Source: Polyangium jinanense (GTDB lineage: Bacteria; Myxococcota; Polyangia; Polyangiales; Polyangiaceae). Taken from it: a stretch of 64,000 bases of DNA. A model generated the notes under the pieces. That model had not been told where the DNA came from, ran no database searches, and worked only from the letters and a program-made list of their open reading frames with translations. Within the stretch, counting starts at the first letter, position 1; every line of letters starts with the position of its first letter. A program made the translations under genes and the position numbers. This document shows positions 32,378 to 40,625 of this stretch, in pieces. The stretch covers positions 248,001 to 312,000 of the forward strand of contig NZ_JAGTJJ010000003.1 in NCBI RefSeq assembly GCF_028435365.1, given 5' to 3'.

Positions 32378-33778
32378 ATGAAGATTCCGCGCCACATCTT
32401 CCGCGAGTACGACATCCGCGGCGTCGCCGAGCGCGACCTCTCTGACGACCTCGCCCGCGAGCTCGGCCGCGCCTTTGCGTTCGTTCTTCGCAAGGACGTG
32501 GAGACCCCGCGCGTCGCCGTCGCGCGTGACGGACGCCTGTCGAGTGATCGCCTCTTCGCGGCGCTCACCGAGGGCCTGCTCGCGGGCGGCGCCGACGTGA
32601 TCTACGTCGGCGTGGGACCAACGCCGATGCTCTACTTCGCCGCGCATCACCTGGAGACGCACGGCGCGGTGATGATCACCGCGAGCCACAATCCCGCGCC
32701 CGACAACGGCTTCAAAATGATGCGCGGCAAGGGCTCGTTCTACGGCAAAGACATCCAGGCCCTCGCCGACCTCATCGAGCAAGAAGCCGCGCTCGCCGCG
32801 CCGCCCGCCGCGCGCGGCGAGCTCAGCGAGACCAGCGTCCAGGATGCGTACATCACGTCCGTCCGCCGATCGAGCCGCCTCGCCCGCACCGACGTTCGTT
32901 TCGTCGTCGACGCTGGCAACGGCGCGGCCGGGCCGCTCGGCGTCGCGACGCTCTCCGCGCTCGGCCTCTCGCCCGAGGCGCTCTATTGCGACATCGACGG
33001 CCGCTTCCCGAACCATCACCCCGACCCCACGGTCCCTGCGAACCTCGCCGCGCTGCGCGAGCGCGTGCTCGCCACGGGCGCCACGCTCGGCGTCGCGTGG
33101 GACGGCGACGGCGATCGCATCGGCGCGATCGACGAGACGGGCGAGGTCGTCTGGGGGGACAAACTGCTCCTGCTCTACGCCCGCGCCCTGCTCCGCGAAC
33201 ATCCCGGCGCCACGATCCTCGGCGAGGTGAAGTGCTCCGAGACGCTCTACGCCGACATCACGAAGCACGGCGGACGGCCGATCGTGTGGAAGACGGGGCA
33301 CTCGCTGATCAAGACGAAGATGAAGGAAGAACACGCGCTCCTCGCAGGCGAGATGAGCGGCCACATGTTCTTCGCGGACCGCTGGCCGGGCTTCGACGAC
33401 GCGATCTACGCGACGGTGCGCCTCGTGGAGATCGTCGCCTCCGAGGGCAAGACGCTGCGCGAGCTGCTCGCCGACGTGCCGTCGACGTTCGCCACGCCGG
33501 AGATCCGCGTGGATTGCCCGGACGCGGTCAAGTTCGACGTCGTCGCGGCCGTCGTCGCGCACTACCGCGGCAAGCGGCCCGTGCTCGACATCGACGGCGG
33601 GCGCTTCGATTTCGGCGAGGGCGCGTGGGGCCTCTGCCGCGCGTCGAACACGCAGCCCGTGCTCGTGCTGCGCTTCGAGGCGGCCACGCCCGAGCGGCGC
33701 GACGAGATCCGGGCGGAGGTCGAGGGCGTGGTCGCAGACGCGATCCGCCGCGCGACCGAGGCAGGCGGCTGCCCGTGA
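32378..33778 (+). CDS. Phosphomannomutase/phosphoglucomutase
   Basis: 466 residues, normal for the AlgC/ManB family. The phosphoserine loop is TASHNPAPDNG with Ser103. The metal loop is DGDGDR (242-247), sugar-specificity GEMSGH is at 324-329, and the phosphate-binding RASNTQP is near the C-terminus. It interconverts hexose 6- and 1-phosphates to feed nucleotide-sugar synthesis for LPS or exopolysaccharide. The ATG at 32378 follows an untranslated open stretch. The next gene's GTG overlaps its TGA. Confidence 0.95.
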   Translation: MKIPRHIFREYDIRGVAERDLSDDLARELGRAFAFVLRKDVETPRVAVARDGRLSSDRLFAALTEGLLAGGADVIYVGVGPTPMLYFAAHHLETHGAVMITASHNPAPDNGFKMMRGKGSFYGKDIQALADLIEQEAALAAPPAARGELSETSVQDAYITSVRRSSRLARTDVRFVVDAGNGAAGPLGVATLSALGLSPEALYCDIDGRFPNHHPDPTVPANLAALRERVLATGATLGVAWDGDGDRIGAIDETGEVVWGDKLLLLYARALLREHPGATILGEVKCSETLYADITKHGGRPIVWKTGHSLIKTKMKEEHALLAGEMSGHMFFADRWPGFDDAIYATVRLVEIVASEGKTLRELLADVPSTFATPEIRVDCPDAVKFDVVAAVVAHYRGKRPVLDIDGGRFDFGEGAWGLCRASNTQPVLVLRFEAATPERRDEIRAEVEGVVADAIRRATEAGGCP

Positions 33779-34665
33779 CGGCGACGCGCGCCGAGGCACC
33801 GGGCGAGACGTGGACGATCCGTCGCGTGCTCGCATGGGCGGTGGACGACCTCAAGAAGCGAGGTTTTTCCTCGGCGCGCCTCGATGCCGAGCTCTTACTC
33901 TGCCACGTCCTTCGCACCGACCGCATCAAGCTCATCGTCGACGCCGAGCGCCCACTCGACAAGGCCGAGCTCGGCAAGTACCGCGAGCTCTACCAGCGCC
34001 GCCGCGCCGGTGAGCCGATCGCGTACCTGCTCGGCGTACGCGAGTTCTACGGCAGGCCTTTCCGCGTCGATCGGCGTGTCCTCATCCCGCGCCCCGACAC
34101 CGAGACGCTCGTCGAGGTTGCGCTCGCGCGCACGAGGCACATCGACCTCTCGGCGCGCGTCCTCGACCTCTGCACGGGCTCCGGCTGCGTCGCGATCTCG
34201 CTCGCGCGTGAGCGTCCGACCACGTGTGTCCTCGGGCTCGACCTTTCGCCGGATGCGGTTACCGTCGCGCGGGAGAACGTCGTGCGCCTCGGCGCCACGA
34301 ACTGTGCGATCGGCGTCTCGGACCTTTTCTCCGCGCTCGAAGGCCGCGGCGCCGTCTTCGACCTCATCACGGCGAACCCGCCGTACATCCCGGAGGCCGA
34401 GATCGACACGCTCGCGGTGGACATCCGCGGCTTCGAGCCGCACCTCGCGCTCTCGGGCGGGGCGGACGGGCTCGTGCTGCTCCGGCGCATCGCCGCGGAG
34501 GCGCCGCGGTACCTCGCTCCGGGCGGCGTGATCGCGGTCGAGGTGATGTCCGGCCAGGCGCCCGACGTGAGCGAGCTTTTTGCCGCGCAGGGTTTCACGG
34601 AGATCGAAATCCAAAAAGACCTCGGCGGGCACGATCGAATCGTATCCGGAGTTTTTCGACCATGA
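33775..34665 (+). CDS. prmC: Peptide chain release factor N5-glutamine methyltransferase
   Basis: 296 residues from GTG 33775 (GTGA overlap). The N-terminal helical substrate domain has RLDAELLLCHVL and GEPIAYLLGVREFYGRPFRVDRRVLIPRPDTETLVE, a hallmark of PrmC. The SAM fold follows (VLDLCTGSGCVAISLA), then ITANPPYIPE, the NPPY motif that positions the glutamine, and a C-terminal GHDRIVSGVF. It methylates the GGQ glutamine of RF1 and RF2. The gene is usually next to prfA, but here it lies between a sugar-phosphate mutase and a DUF4272 gene, all coupled by 4-nt overlaps. Confidence 0.96.
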   Translation: MTATRAEAPGETWTIRRVLAWAVDDLKKRGFSSARLDAELLLCHVLRTDRIKLIVDAERPLDKAELGKYRELYQRRRAGEPIAYLLGVREFYGRPFRVDRRVLIPRPDTETLVEVALARTRHIDLSARVLDLCTGSGCVAISLARERPTTCVLGLDLSPDAVTVARENVVRLGATNCAIGVSDLFSALEGRGAVFDLITANPPYIPEAEIDTLAVDIRGFEPHLALSGGADGLVLLRRIAAEAPRYLAPGGVIAVEVMSGQAPDVSELFAAQGFTEIEIQKDLGGHDRIVSGVFRP

Positions 34666-35336
34666 GGGCGCCCGGGGGTCGCGCGTCGGGGGATTCGCCC
34701 TTGGATGGCGAGGCGTTGCGCATGATCCGCCAGCGCTCCCTCTTCATGGCGCGGCGGCTCGGCTATCCGGTCGACGTGAGCTTGCCGCTGATCACGGACC
34801 GCGGAGTTTTACGGGACAAGGACGAGGTCGTCGATCGCATGCTCGCGCTCGACGCGGTGATCGCCTGCGCCTCCGGGATGCCGCCCGAGATCGCATTGGA
34901 GTGGGTGTCCGAGATCGGCATCACGGGCTCGCTCTCGCCCTCGGAGGCGCGTGTCCTCGAAGGTCGCGCGGAGGAAGTGCCTGCGGGCCTGCTCGACCGC
35001 ATGGAGGCGCTCTGGGCGCTCGGCTGGTCGGCCTCGCTCTTCCGGGCCCTCGATTTTTCGCGCATCTGCGGCCCCGAGCTCGGGATGATCTTCGGCGAGC
35101 TCGACGACGCCCGCGACGTGCGCGCCTTGCGCAAGCGCAGCCGATTGCGCCGCCACGAGGAGGTCCTCGCCGCCTGCGACCTCGCCCGCTGCTTGCACCG
35201 CGGAATCGAGATCGCCGCGCGGAAACGAATGAGCTTGCCGGGTAAGGTTCAGCCGAACGTCATTCTGGAGCGGAGGAAGGCGCTCGAATGGTTGCTCGGC
35301 GAAGAGGAGTGGGATGAGGTGTTCGTCGGGGTTTGA
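34662..35336 (+). CDS. DUF4272 domain protein
   Basis: 224 residues from ATG 34662 (ATGA overlap with prmC). The pattern MIRQRSLFMARRLGYPVDVSLPLI, then RDKDEVVDRMLALDAVIACASG and SLSPSEARVL, and WALGWSASLFRALDF, follows the DUF4272 layout (a helix after RS, LP, then repeated helices). The end NVILERRKALEWLLGEEEWDEV is typical of that family. It has no signal peptide. The biochemical role is unknown. Its end is 15 bp from the convergent envelope protein gene. Confidence 0.82.
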   Translation: MRAPGGRASGDSPLDGEALRMIRQRSLFMARRLGYPVDVSLPLITDRGVLRDKDEVVDRMLALDAVIACASGMPPEIALEWVSEIGITGSLSPSEARVLEGRAEEVPAGLLDRMEALWALGWSASLFRALDFSRICGPELGMIFGELDDARDVRALRKRSRLRRHEEVLAACDLARCLHRGIEIAARKRMSLPGKVQPNVILERRKALEWLLGEEEWDEVFVGV

Positions 35337-35351
35337 GCCCGCCGGCGCGCT

Positions 35352-36122
35352 TCACTTCTGCCGCGGATAAAACGCCGTCCGCCACCCGAGCACGAAGGCC
35401 CCGCCGCGGATCGAATTGCCGTACATGTAATCGTACGCGAGATACGGCCCCATCCCGACCTTCGACCCGAACCGGAACCCCTCGAAAAACACCCCGGCCC
35501 CGAGCGCCGAGGTCAAACCTCCGTCGACGAGCAACGTGTCCTGGTCGTCGGCCGGCGTCACGATCGCCGTCCCCACGCCCGTCTCCACCATCAGCCCGAG
35601 GTCGCGCAGTGCTCCGCCGAGCGAGTAGAGCGGAAAGATCTCCGTGTGAAACCCGACCATCCCGCTGAACATGACCTTGTCGCCCGCGTCGATCCCGAGC
35701 GACCCGAACGTCAGGCCGAACGTCAAGAAATCCCGCAAGGCCACGCCCACCCACGCACGCGCGCCGAAGCCCGCGCCGATCCCCGTGTCCGTGTAGTAGC
35801 GGAGCAGGCCGATCTTCGTCGGATCGTTCGGGAACCCCGCCGTGCTGCCGAGCGACGCGCCGATCGCGAGACCAAACGTAAAACTGCTTCGCCGCTCCGG
35901 CGTCACCACGCGTAACGTCGGGTCGTTCGGATCTTCGAGGCCGCTCGTTCCGAGCGTCCGCACGCCGGCCTCTTCCTTCTTTGCCTCGGCCGCCGCCTCC
36001 GTCGTGCTCCGGCCGCCGCGCGGGCCTTGTTGCGCGCTCGAAGGCGAGGTCCACGACGTGATCGCCGCGGTGAGGGCGATGGACAGAGCGGCCACTTTTT
36101 TCGGGGAAACAACCTTCGCCAT
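35352..36122 (-). CDS. Exported outer-membrane-type beta-barrel protein
   Basis: 256 residues from ATG 36122. The signal peptide (PKKVAALSIALTAAITSWTSPSSAQQ) has an SSA cleavage region. After a charged linker, the mature domain alternates short strands (SFTFGLAIGASLGSTAGF, IGAGFGARAWVGVALRDFLTFGLTFGSLGI, VMFSGMVGFHTEIFPLYSLGG, GPYLAYDYMYGNSIRGGAFVLGWRTAFY), consistent with an 8- to 12-strand barrel. The last residues RTAFYPRQK do not end in the classical aromatic. It starts 30 bp from the divergent radical SAM gene. Confidence 0.82.
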   Translation of the reverse strand: MAKVVSPKKVAALSIALTAAITSWTSPSSAQQGPRGGRSTTEAAAEAKKEEAGVRTLGTSGLEDPNDPTLRVVTPERRSSFTFGLAIGASLGSTAGFPNDPTKIGLLRYYTDTGIGAGFGARAWVGVALRDFLTFGLTFGSLGIDAGDKVMFSGMVGFHTEIFPLYSLGGALRDLGLMVETGVGTAIVTPADDQDTLLVDGGLTSALGAGVFFEGFRFGSKVGMGPYLAYDYMYGNSIRGGAFVLGWRTAFYPRQK

Positions 36123-36152
36123 GCGGAGCCCTTCCCTTATACGATACGGCCG

Positions 36153-38507
36153 ATGTCCCGCATCGCGATCGTCTTCCCTCCGATCCGCGTCTCGCGCGAC
36201 TTCATCGACTACCCGTACTTCGCCGACCTCGGCGCCCTCCAGGCCGCCGCCGTCTTGCGCGCGTCGGGCTTCGAGGTCGACCTCGTCGACGCGCTCGCGA
36301 TGGAGGGCGCGACGCTCGCGAGCCACGACGATGACCCGGGCTACGTGCAGCTCGGCGCGCCGCTCGACAAGGTCCTCGCGCGTGTCTCCGACGAGAGCGA
36401 CGCCGTCCTCGTCGCGTACACGCCGTTTCACAGGCCGCCCTCGCGCGACGATCTGCTTGGGAAGCTCCTCGCTGGTCTCGCCGCGCATCGTCCGGATCGT
36501 CCCCTTGTCTTGGCAGACCTCTACCAGAGCGGCCAGCACGTCGTCGACGTCCCGTCGAGCGAGATCCTCGCCGCCTATCCGGAGGTCTCCGCCCTGATCC
36601 GCTACGAGGCCGAAGGCGTGCTCGCACGGGTTTTTTCCGATCTCGTACGACAAGGCCGGCCGAAAGAACCGTTCGCCCTGGTCCCCGAGGAGCCGCCGCG
36701 CCTCGACGACCTGCCCTTGCCCGCGTGGGACCTCGTCGATCTGCCGGCCTACTTCGCCTTCCACGAGGCCACGATCCGCGGCCTCGGCCGGCCTCACTGG
36801 GCCTTCCCGATCGACGGGAGGAGCGCGCCGATCCTCACGAGCCGCGGCTGCCCCTACCGCTGCGTGCACTGCTCCTCGAACCCCACGGCCCGCAAGGATG
36901 GCGAGCTCGTCCGGCCGAAGACCCAGCGCCGCTACGGCCCCGCCTACCTCGACCGCCTCCTGGGCGACCTCGCCGCGCGCGGCGTGCGTCGCGTCCACCT
37001 GCTCGACGAGCTCGTGAACGTGAACGAGCGGCACTTCGACGTGGTGCTCGATCTCCTCGAAAAGCACGATCTACGCTTCGAGATCCCGAACGGCGTGCGT
37101 GCCGACTACGTCCTTCCGCGCCACGTCGAGGCCATGAAGGGCCGCATGACCACGCTCAGCGTGAGCGCGGAGAGCGGCGTGCAGCGCGTCGTCGACGAGG
37201 TCGTGGACAAGCAGCTCGACCTCGGCGCCATCAAGGAAGCGGCGAAGCGCGCGCACGAGGTCTCGCTCCCGATGCTCGTGCACTTCATGATCGGTTTGCC
37301 CGGCGAGACGAAGCGCGACATCAACGGCACGCTCGCCTTCGCGCTCGACCTCTTCGAGGAGACGGGCGCGTTTCCAAGCGTGCAGTTCGCCACGCCGCTG
37401 CCCGGCACGCGCCTCGGCGCCGAGGCCAAGAAGAAGGGTCGCGCGCTGCCCGTCGTGAACGACTGGGGCCCGCGTTTCCAGCAAACGCCCACGATCGAGA
37501 CCGACGCCTTCACCGCGGAGGACCTCCGCCGCTTCAAGTGGACGTTCGATCAACGCATCGGCGCCTCGCAGGGGCCGAAGAAGGTGATCATGAACGTCAC
37601 CTACAAGTGCAACAACCGCTGCACGTTCTGCGCGACCGGCACGCGCACGCAGTTCGACGGCGACGTCGATCGGCAACGCGAGCTGCTCGTGAAGTACCGA
37701 AAGCTCGGCGTCACGCTGCTCGACTTCGACGGCGGCGAGCCCACGCTCAATCCGAACCTCGTCCGCCTCGTGCAGTTCGCCCGCCGCATCGGCTACGAGC
37801 GCGTCAACGTCACCACGAACGCACGCATGTCGAGCTACGAGGAGTTCGCGAAGAAGCTCGTCCACTCCGGCGTCACCTCGATCCTCACGAGCATCCACGG
37901 CCCCGACGCGCAGACGCACGCGCAGAACGTGGGCGTCGCCGAGGCCTTCGATCAGACCATCGCGGGCGTGAAAAACTTCGTCCGCCTTGCGCCGCCCGGC
38001 GTCGAGCTCGGCGCGAACATCACGATCACGAAGTCGAACCACAAGAAGCTGCACGACGTCGCCGCGCTCGTCTTCGATCTCGGCCTGCGCTGGTTCAACA
38101 TCCAGTTCCTCACGCCCTTCGGCCGCGCGACGAGCTCGGTCTGTCCGGACACGAGCGTCGCGGCGAAGGAGACGATGCGCGTCATCGACGACTTCCGCGA
38201 TCGCATGAAGATCCAGGTCATCAATCTGCCCTTTTGCTTCATGCCCGGCTACGAAGAGTTCCTCCTCGGCGACATGCTCAAGCTCGAGCGACACATGCTC
38301 TTCGTGAACAACGAGGAGGTGAACCTCTTCGAGTACCTGCGCGAGCGGCGCGTGAAAAAGCCCGTCTGCGCGACGTGCCCGCACGAGGTCTTCTGCGGCG
38401 GTTTTTACGAGCTCGAGGACGTCCCCGAGCCGACGTGGCTCATCCAGCCCGAGGATCTCGTCCGTCCGATCGCAGCGGATGTTCCGCGACCGTTCGCGCG
38501 CCACTGA
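36153..38507 (+). CDS. Protein with two radical SAM domains in tandem
   Basis: 784 residues. The N-terminal ~200 residues resemble a B12-binding-like Rossmann domain (RIAIVFPPIRVSRDF, YFADLGALQAAAVLRASGFEVDLVDAL), as in B12-radical SAM enzymes, but no DxHxxG is seen. The first radical SAM cluster is CPYRCVHC (Cys233, 237, 240), followed by a TIM-barrel pattern with GLPGETKRDINGTL. The second is CNNRCTFC (Cys486, 490, 493), with LDFDGGEPTLNPNLVRL. The C-terminus has a CATCPHEVFC group from Cys739, like a SPASM/Twitch cluster site. The fusion implies two SAM-dependent radical steps on one substrate or pathway. The substrate is unknown. Confidence 0.9.
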   Translation: MSRIAIVFPPIRVSRDFIDYPYFADLGALQAAAVLRASGFEVDLVDALAMEGATLASHDDDPGYVQLGAPLDKVLARVSDESDAVLVAYTPFHRPPSRDDLLGKLLAGLAAHRPDRPLVLADLYQSGQHVVDVPSSEILAAYPEVSALIRYEAEGVLARVFSDLVRQGRPKEPFALVPEEPPRLDDLPLPAWDLVDLPAYFAFHEATIRGLGRPHWAFPIDGRSAPILTSRGCPYRCVHCSSNPTARKDGELVRPKTQRRYGPAYLDRLLGDLAARGVRRVHLLDELVNVNERHFDVVLDLLEKHDLRFEIPNGVRADYVLPRHVEAMKGRMTTLSVSAESGVQRVVDEVVDKQLDLGAIKEAAKRAHEVSLPMLVHFMIGLPGETKRDINGTLAFALDLFEETGAFPSVQFATPLPGTRLGAEAKKKGRALPVVNDWGPRFQQTPTIETDAFTAEDLRRFKWTFDQRIGASQGPKKVIMNVTYKCNNRCTFCATGTRTQFDGDVDRQRELLVKYRKLGVTLLDFDGGEPTLNPNLVRLVQFARRIGYERVNVTTNARMSSYEEFAKKLVHSGVTSILTSIHGPDAQTHAQNVGVAEAFDQTIAGVKNFVRLAPPGVELGANITITKSNHKKLHDVAALVFDLGLRWFNIQFLTPFGRATSSVCPDTSVAAKETMRVIDDFRDRMKIQVINLPFCFMPGYEEFLLGDMLKLERHMLFVNNEEVNLFEYLRERRVKKPVCATCPHEVFCGGFYELEDVPEPTWLIQPEDLVRPIAADVPRPFARH

Positions 38508-39303
38508 GGAGCCCCTTCGCGACCACGGCCGCGACGAGCACCACGATGCCGAGGACCTTGAGCGGCCAGTCGAGGTAGAGCACCCAGCCGTCGTGCTCCA
38601 GGCTCACGAGCGCGAGCGAGAGCCCCACGAGCCCCGCCACGACCTCCGTCACCCGGCTCCGCGTGGTCTCCTCGCCCGTCTTCTTCGGCGTGTGCGAGAG
38701 CGCGTGCAGGAGCAGCCCCGCCACCGCGGCGATGAGCCACGGCCGGATCGAGGTGATCCGCGCCTCGCCCACGAGGTCGAGCGAGAGCGCGCCGCCCACG
38801 GTCGAGAGCGCGCAGCCGGCGAGCGTGAGCGCCGCGATGACCTTGCTCTTCGGCCCTGACACGTGGTCGAGCGCCTGGATCGCAACCACCATCGCGAGCG
38901 GCACCGTGTGCCCCGCGATCGCGAGCACGATCGTCGGGTGAAGCTCGGCCGCGCGCGCGAGCGACGCGACGGCCGTCCCCTCGCCGGCCTGGTGCAGCAG
39001 CACCGCGACGTACCCCATCACGAGCGTGGGACCGTCCGCGTGCGCGTGCGCATTCCGTTGCGGCACGAGCCGTTCGATCAGGAACGGCACGAGGAAGCCG
39101 GCCGCCGCGGCCGCGAGGGCCAACCAACCGGCATCGGCGATCGCCTCGGGCAAGAGGTGCAGGAGCGCGATCGCGGCCGAGCCGACCATCGCGAACGTCC
39201 CGAGGCCGGGCATGACGCGTTGCCCGTGGTCGCGCCAGATCGCGGCGATCCCGCCGAGCAGGACGGCGAGCGCGAGGACGGCGAGCCCGGCGGGGAGGGA
39301 CAC
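38440..39303 (-). CDS. ZIP-like metal transporter family membrane protein
   Basis: 287 residues from GTG 39303. It has seven to eight hydrophobic segments. ALLHLLPEAIADAGW near residue 50, LLHQAGEGTAVAS (HxxxEG) and AIAGHTVPLAMVVAIQAL show the His and Glu pattern of ZIP transmembrane segments 4 and 5, the metal-binding core. A HAHAD stretch (NAHAHADG) lies on a loop. The second His motif is VP rather than the usual xPEG, so it is divergent. ZIP proteins move Zn or Fe into the cytoplasm. The last 68 bp overlap the 3' end of the radical SAM gene on the other strand. Confidence 0.7.
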   Translation of the reverse strand: MSLPAGLAVLALAVLLGGIAAIWRDHGQRVMPGLGTFAMVGSAAIALLHLLPEAIADAGWLALAAAAAGFLVPFLIERLVPQRNAHAHADGPTLVMGYVAVLLHQAGEGTAVASLARAAELHPTIVLAIAGHTVPLAMVVAIQALDHVSGPKSKVIAALTLAGCALSTVGGALSLDLVGEARITSIRPWLIAAVAGLLLHALSHTPKKTGEETTRSRVTEVVAGLVGLSLALVSLEHDGWVLYLDWPLKVLGIVVLVAAVVAKGLLSGARTVAEHPLRSDGRDPRAG

Positions 39304-39430
39304 GGCGCGCGTCGTAGCATGAATTCGGGCCGGTCCGGTCGAGAGCCTTCTTCCCTCGCGGTGTGTCCCGGACAAGTGTACTGTCGGGCCCGTTCGTCGA
39401 GGGAGCGCCAAGCGGCGCGAGGGAGGATGG

Positions 39431-39781
39431 ATGAACCCTGCAGAACGCGGTCTTTTGTCAGTGCTCGGGGGCGTCGCCACCGGGGTGCACGTCCTGGTGG
39501 CCATCGCGGTGCTCGTGCTGGGGCTCGTCCTCGTGCGGCCGGTGAACCAGAACGCGGGTTTGATCTTCGCGGGTGCTGGCGGCGTGCGGCTCTTCGGCCT
39601 CGGGCTTGATCTCATCCTCGACGCGATGACGGTGACGCCCGACGCGATCATGACCATGCACGCCATCGGCACCGTGATCTGGCTCGGTACGGGCACGGTC
39701 TTCTTCGGCGGGATCGCGTTCGGGTCGTACAAGCTCGCGGAAACGCGGCAGCAGAAGGGCGGTGGGGCATGGGCGGGATGA
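39431..39781 (+). CDS. Small membrane protein (first of a pair)
   Basis: 116 residues from ATG 39431, with three hydrophobic segments (VATGVHVLVAIAVLVLGLVLV, AGLIFAGAGGVRLFGLGLDLIL, AIGTVIWLGTGTVFFGGIAFG). It overlaps the next gene by 13 nt. I recognise no family. It lies 128 bp from the divergent ZIP-like gene and upstream of the encapsulin locus, so a link to metal handling is possible but is inference from position. Confidence 0.7.
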   Translation: MNPAERGLLSVLGGVATGVHVLVAIAVLVLGLVLVRPVNQNAGLIFAGAGGVRLFGLGLDLILDAMTVTPDAIMTMHAIGTVIWLGTGTVFFGGIAFGSYKLAETRQQKGGGAWAG

Positions 39782-40140
39782 GCGGACTCGGGATGAGCCT
39801 GCTCGGCCTCGCGAGCGCGGGCGTGCTCACGCTGCTCGGGGTCGCCCTCGTCGTCGTGGGGCTCGGCACCGTGAAGAAGGTGCATGACCTCGCGGGGTTT
39901 TGCCTCGCGGGCGCGGGGGGGCTCATGACGGTCGCCTCGGTCTTGCGTCAGCTCATGAGTTTTGCGCTGAGCTTCGCGGGCATGGGGTTCGGGACGCTCT
40001 TCACGCTCTCGCAGATCCTCACGATGGGCATGCACATCCTCGCGGCCGTGCTCCTGCCGGTCTCGATCTTCCTGCTCGCGAACGCGGTGAAGCAGGGGGC
40101 CGGGCAGGTCCAGGCGCAGGGACCGCGCATCCACTACTGA
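39769..40140 (+). CDS. Small membrane protein (second of a pair)
   Basis: 123 residues starting 13 nt inside the previous gene. It has four hydrophobic segments (SLLGLASAGVLTLLGVALVVVGLG, LAGFCLAGAGGLMTVASVL, SFAGMGFGTLFTLSQILTMGMHILAAVLLPVSIFLLA). The C-terminus is Gln/His-containing and soluble. The 77-bp gap to the encapsulated-ferritin gene could still be within one transcript. No family is recognised. Confidence 0.7.
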   Translation: MGGMSGLGMSLLGLASAGVLTLLGVALVVVGLGTVKKVHDLAGFCLAGAGGLMTVASVLRQLMSFALSFAGMGFGTLFTLSQILTMGMHILAAVLLPVSIFLLANAVKQGAGQVQAQGPRIHY

Positions 40141-40217
40141 TCTCCGGCCGCGCCTGCCTGCACGGCCTTCACCCTCGACGCTCCGCAACTCGCGCCCGGC
40201 TCCGGCATCCGAAGGGC

Positions 40218-40622
40218 ATGGGCAGTGAGACCTACCACGAGCCGTACGACGTCTTGTCGCCAGCGGCTCGCGACATGCACCGAGCGCTCTGGTCCCTCAT
40301 CGAGGAGCTCGAGGCCATCGATTGGTACGCGCAACGCGCCGAGGTCACGAACGACGCGGAGCTTCGGGCCGTCCTCCTGCACAACCGTGCCGAGGAGATC
40401 GAGCACGCGATGATGAACCTCGAATGGATCCGCCGGCAGGATTCGTTATTTGACAAGAATATCCGCACCTATTTGTTGAAGGACGTCCCGATCACCGAGA
40501 TCGAGGAGCGCGAGGAAGGAAAAGAAGGGGGCGGAGGCGAAAGCGAAGGCGCGGGTGCATCGCTGCCCGAGCGAGGTGGCTCGGGTCGTGGGCTCGGCAT
40601 TGGCAGCTTGAGGGGGAGGTGA
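40218..40622 (+). CDS. Encapsulin-associated ferritin-like protein (EncFtn)
   Basis: 134 residues from ATG 40218. The helical core has ELEAIDWYAQRAEVTNDAELRAVLLHNRAEEIEHAMMNLEWIRR, with Glu30/Glu32 and a later Glu-x-x-His pair (Glu60/His63), the metal ligands of the EncFtn ferroxidase centre. The residues DKNIRTYLLKDVP are typical of this family. An acidic linker (roughly 95-115) leads to the C-terminal targeting signal LGIGSLRGR, which matches the GSLR-type encapsulation peptides. The protein oxidises and stores iron inside the encapsulin shell. The shell gene starts 3 bp downstream. Confidence 0.95.
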   Translation: MGSETYHEPYDVLSPAARDMHRALWSLIEELEAIDWYAQRAEVTNDAELRAVLLHNRAEEIEHAMMNLEWIRRQDSLFDKNIRTYLLKDVPITEIEEREEGKEGGGGESEGAGASLPERGGSGRGLGIGSLRGR

Positions 40623-40625
40623 ATC

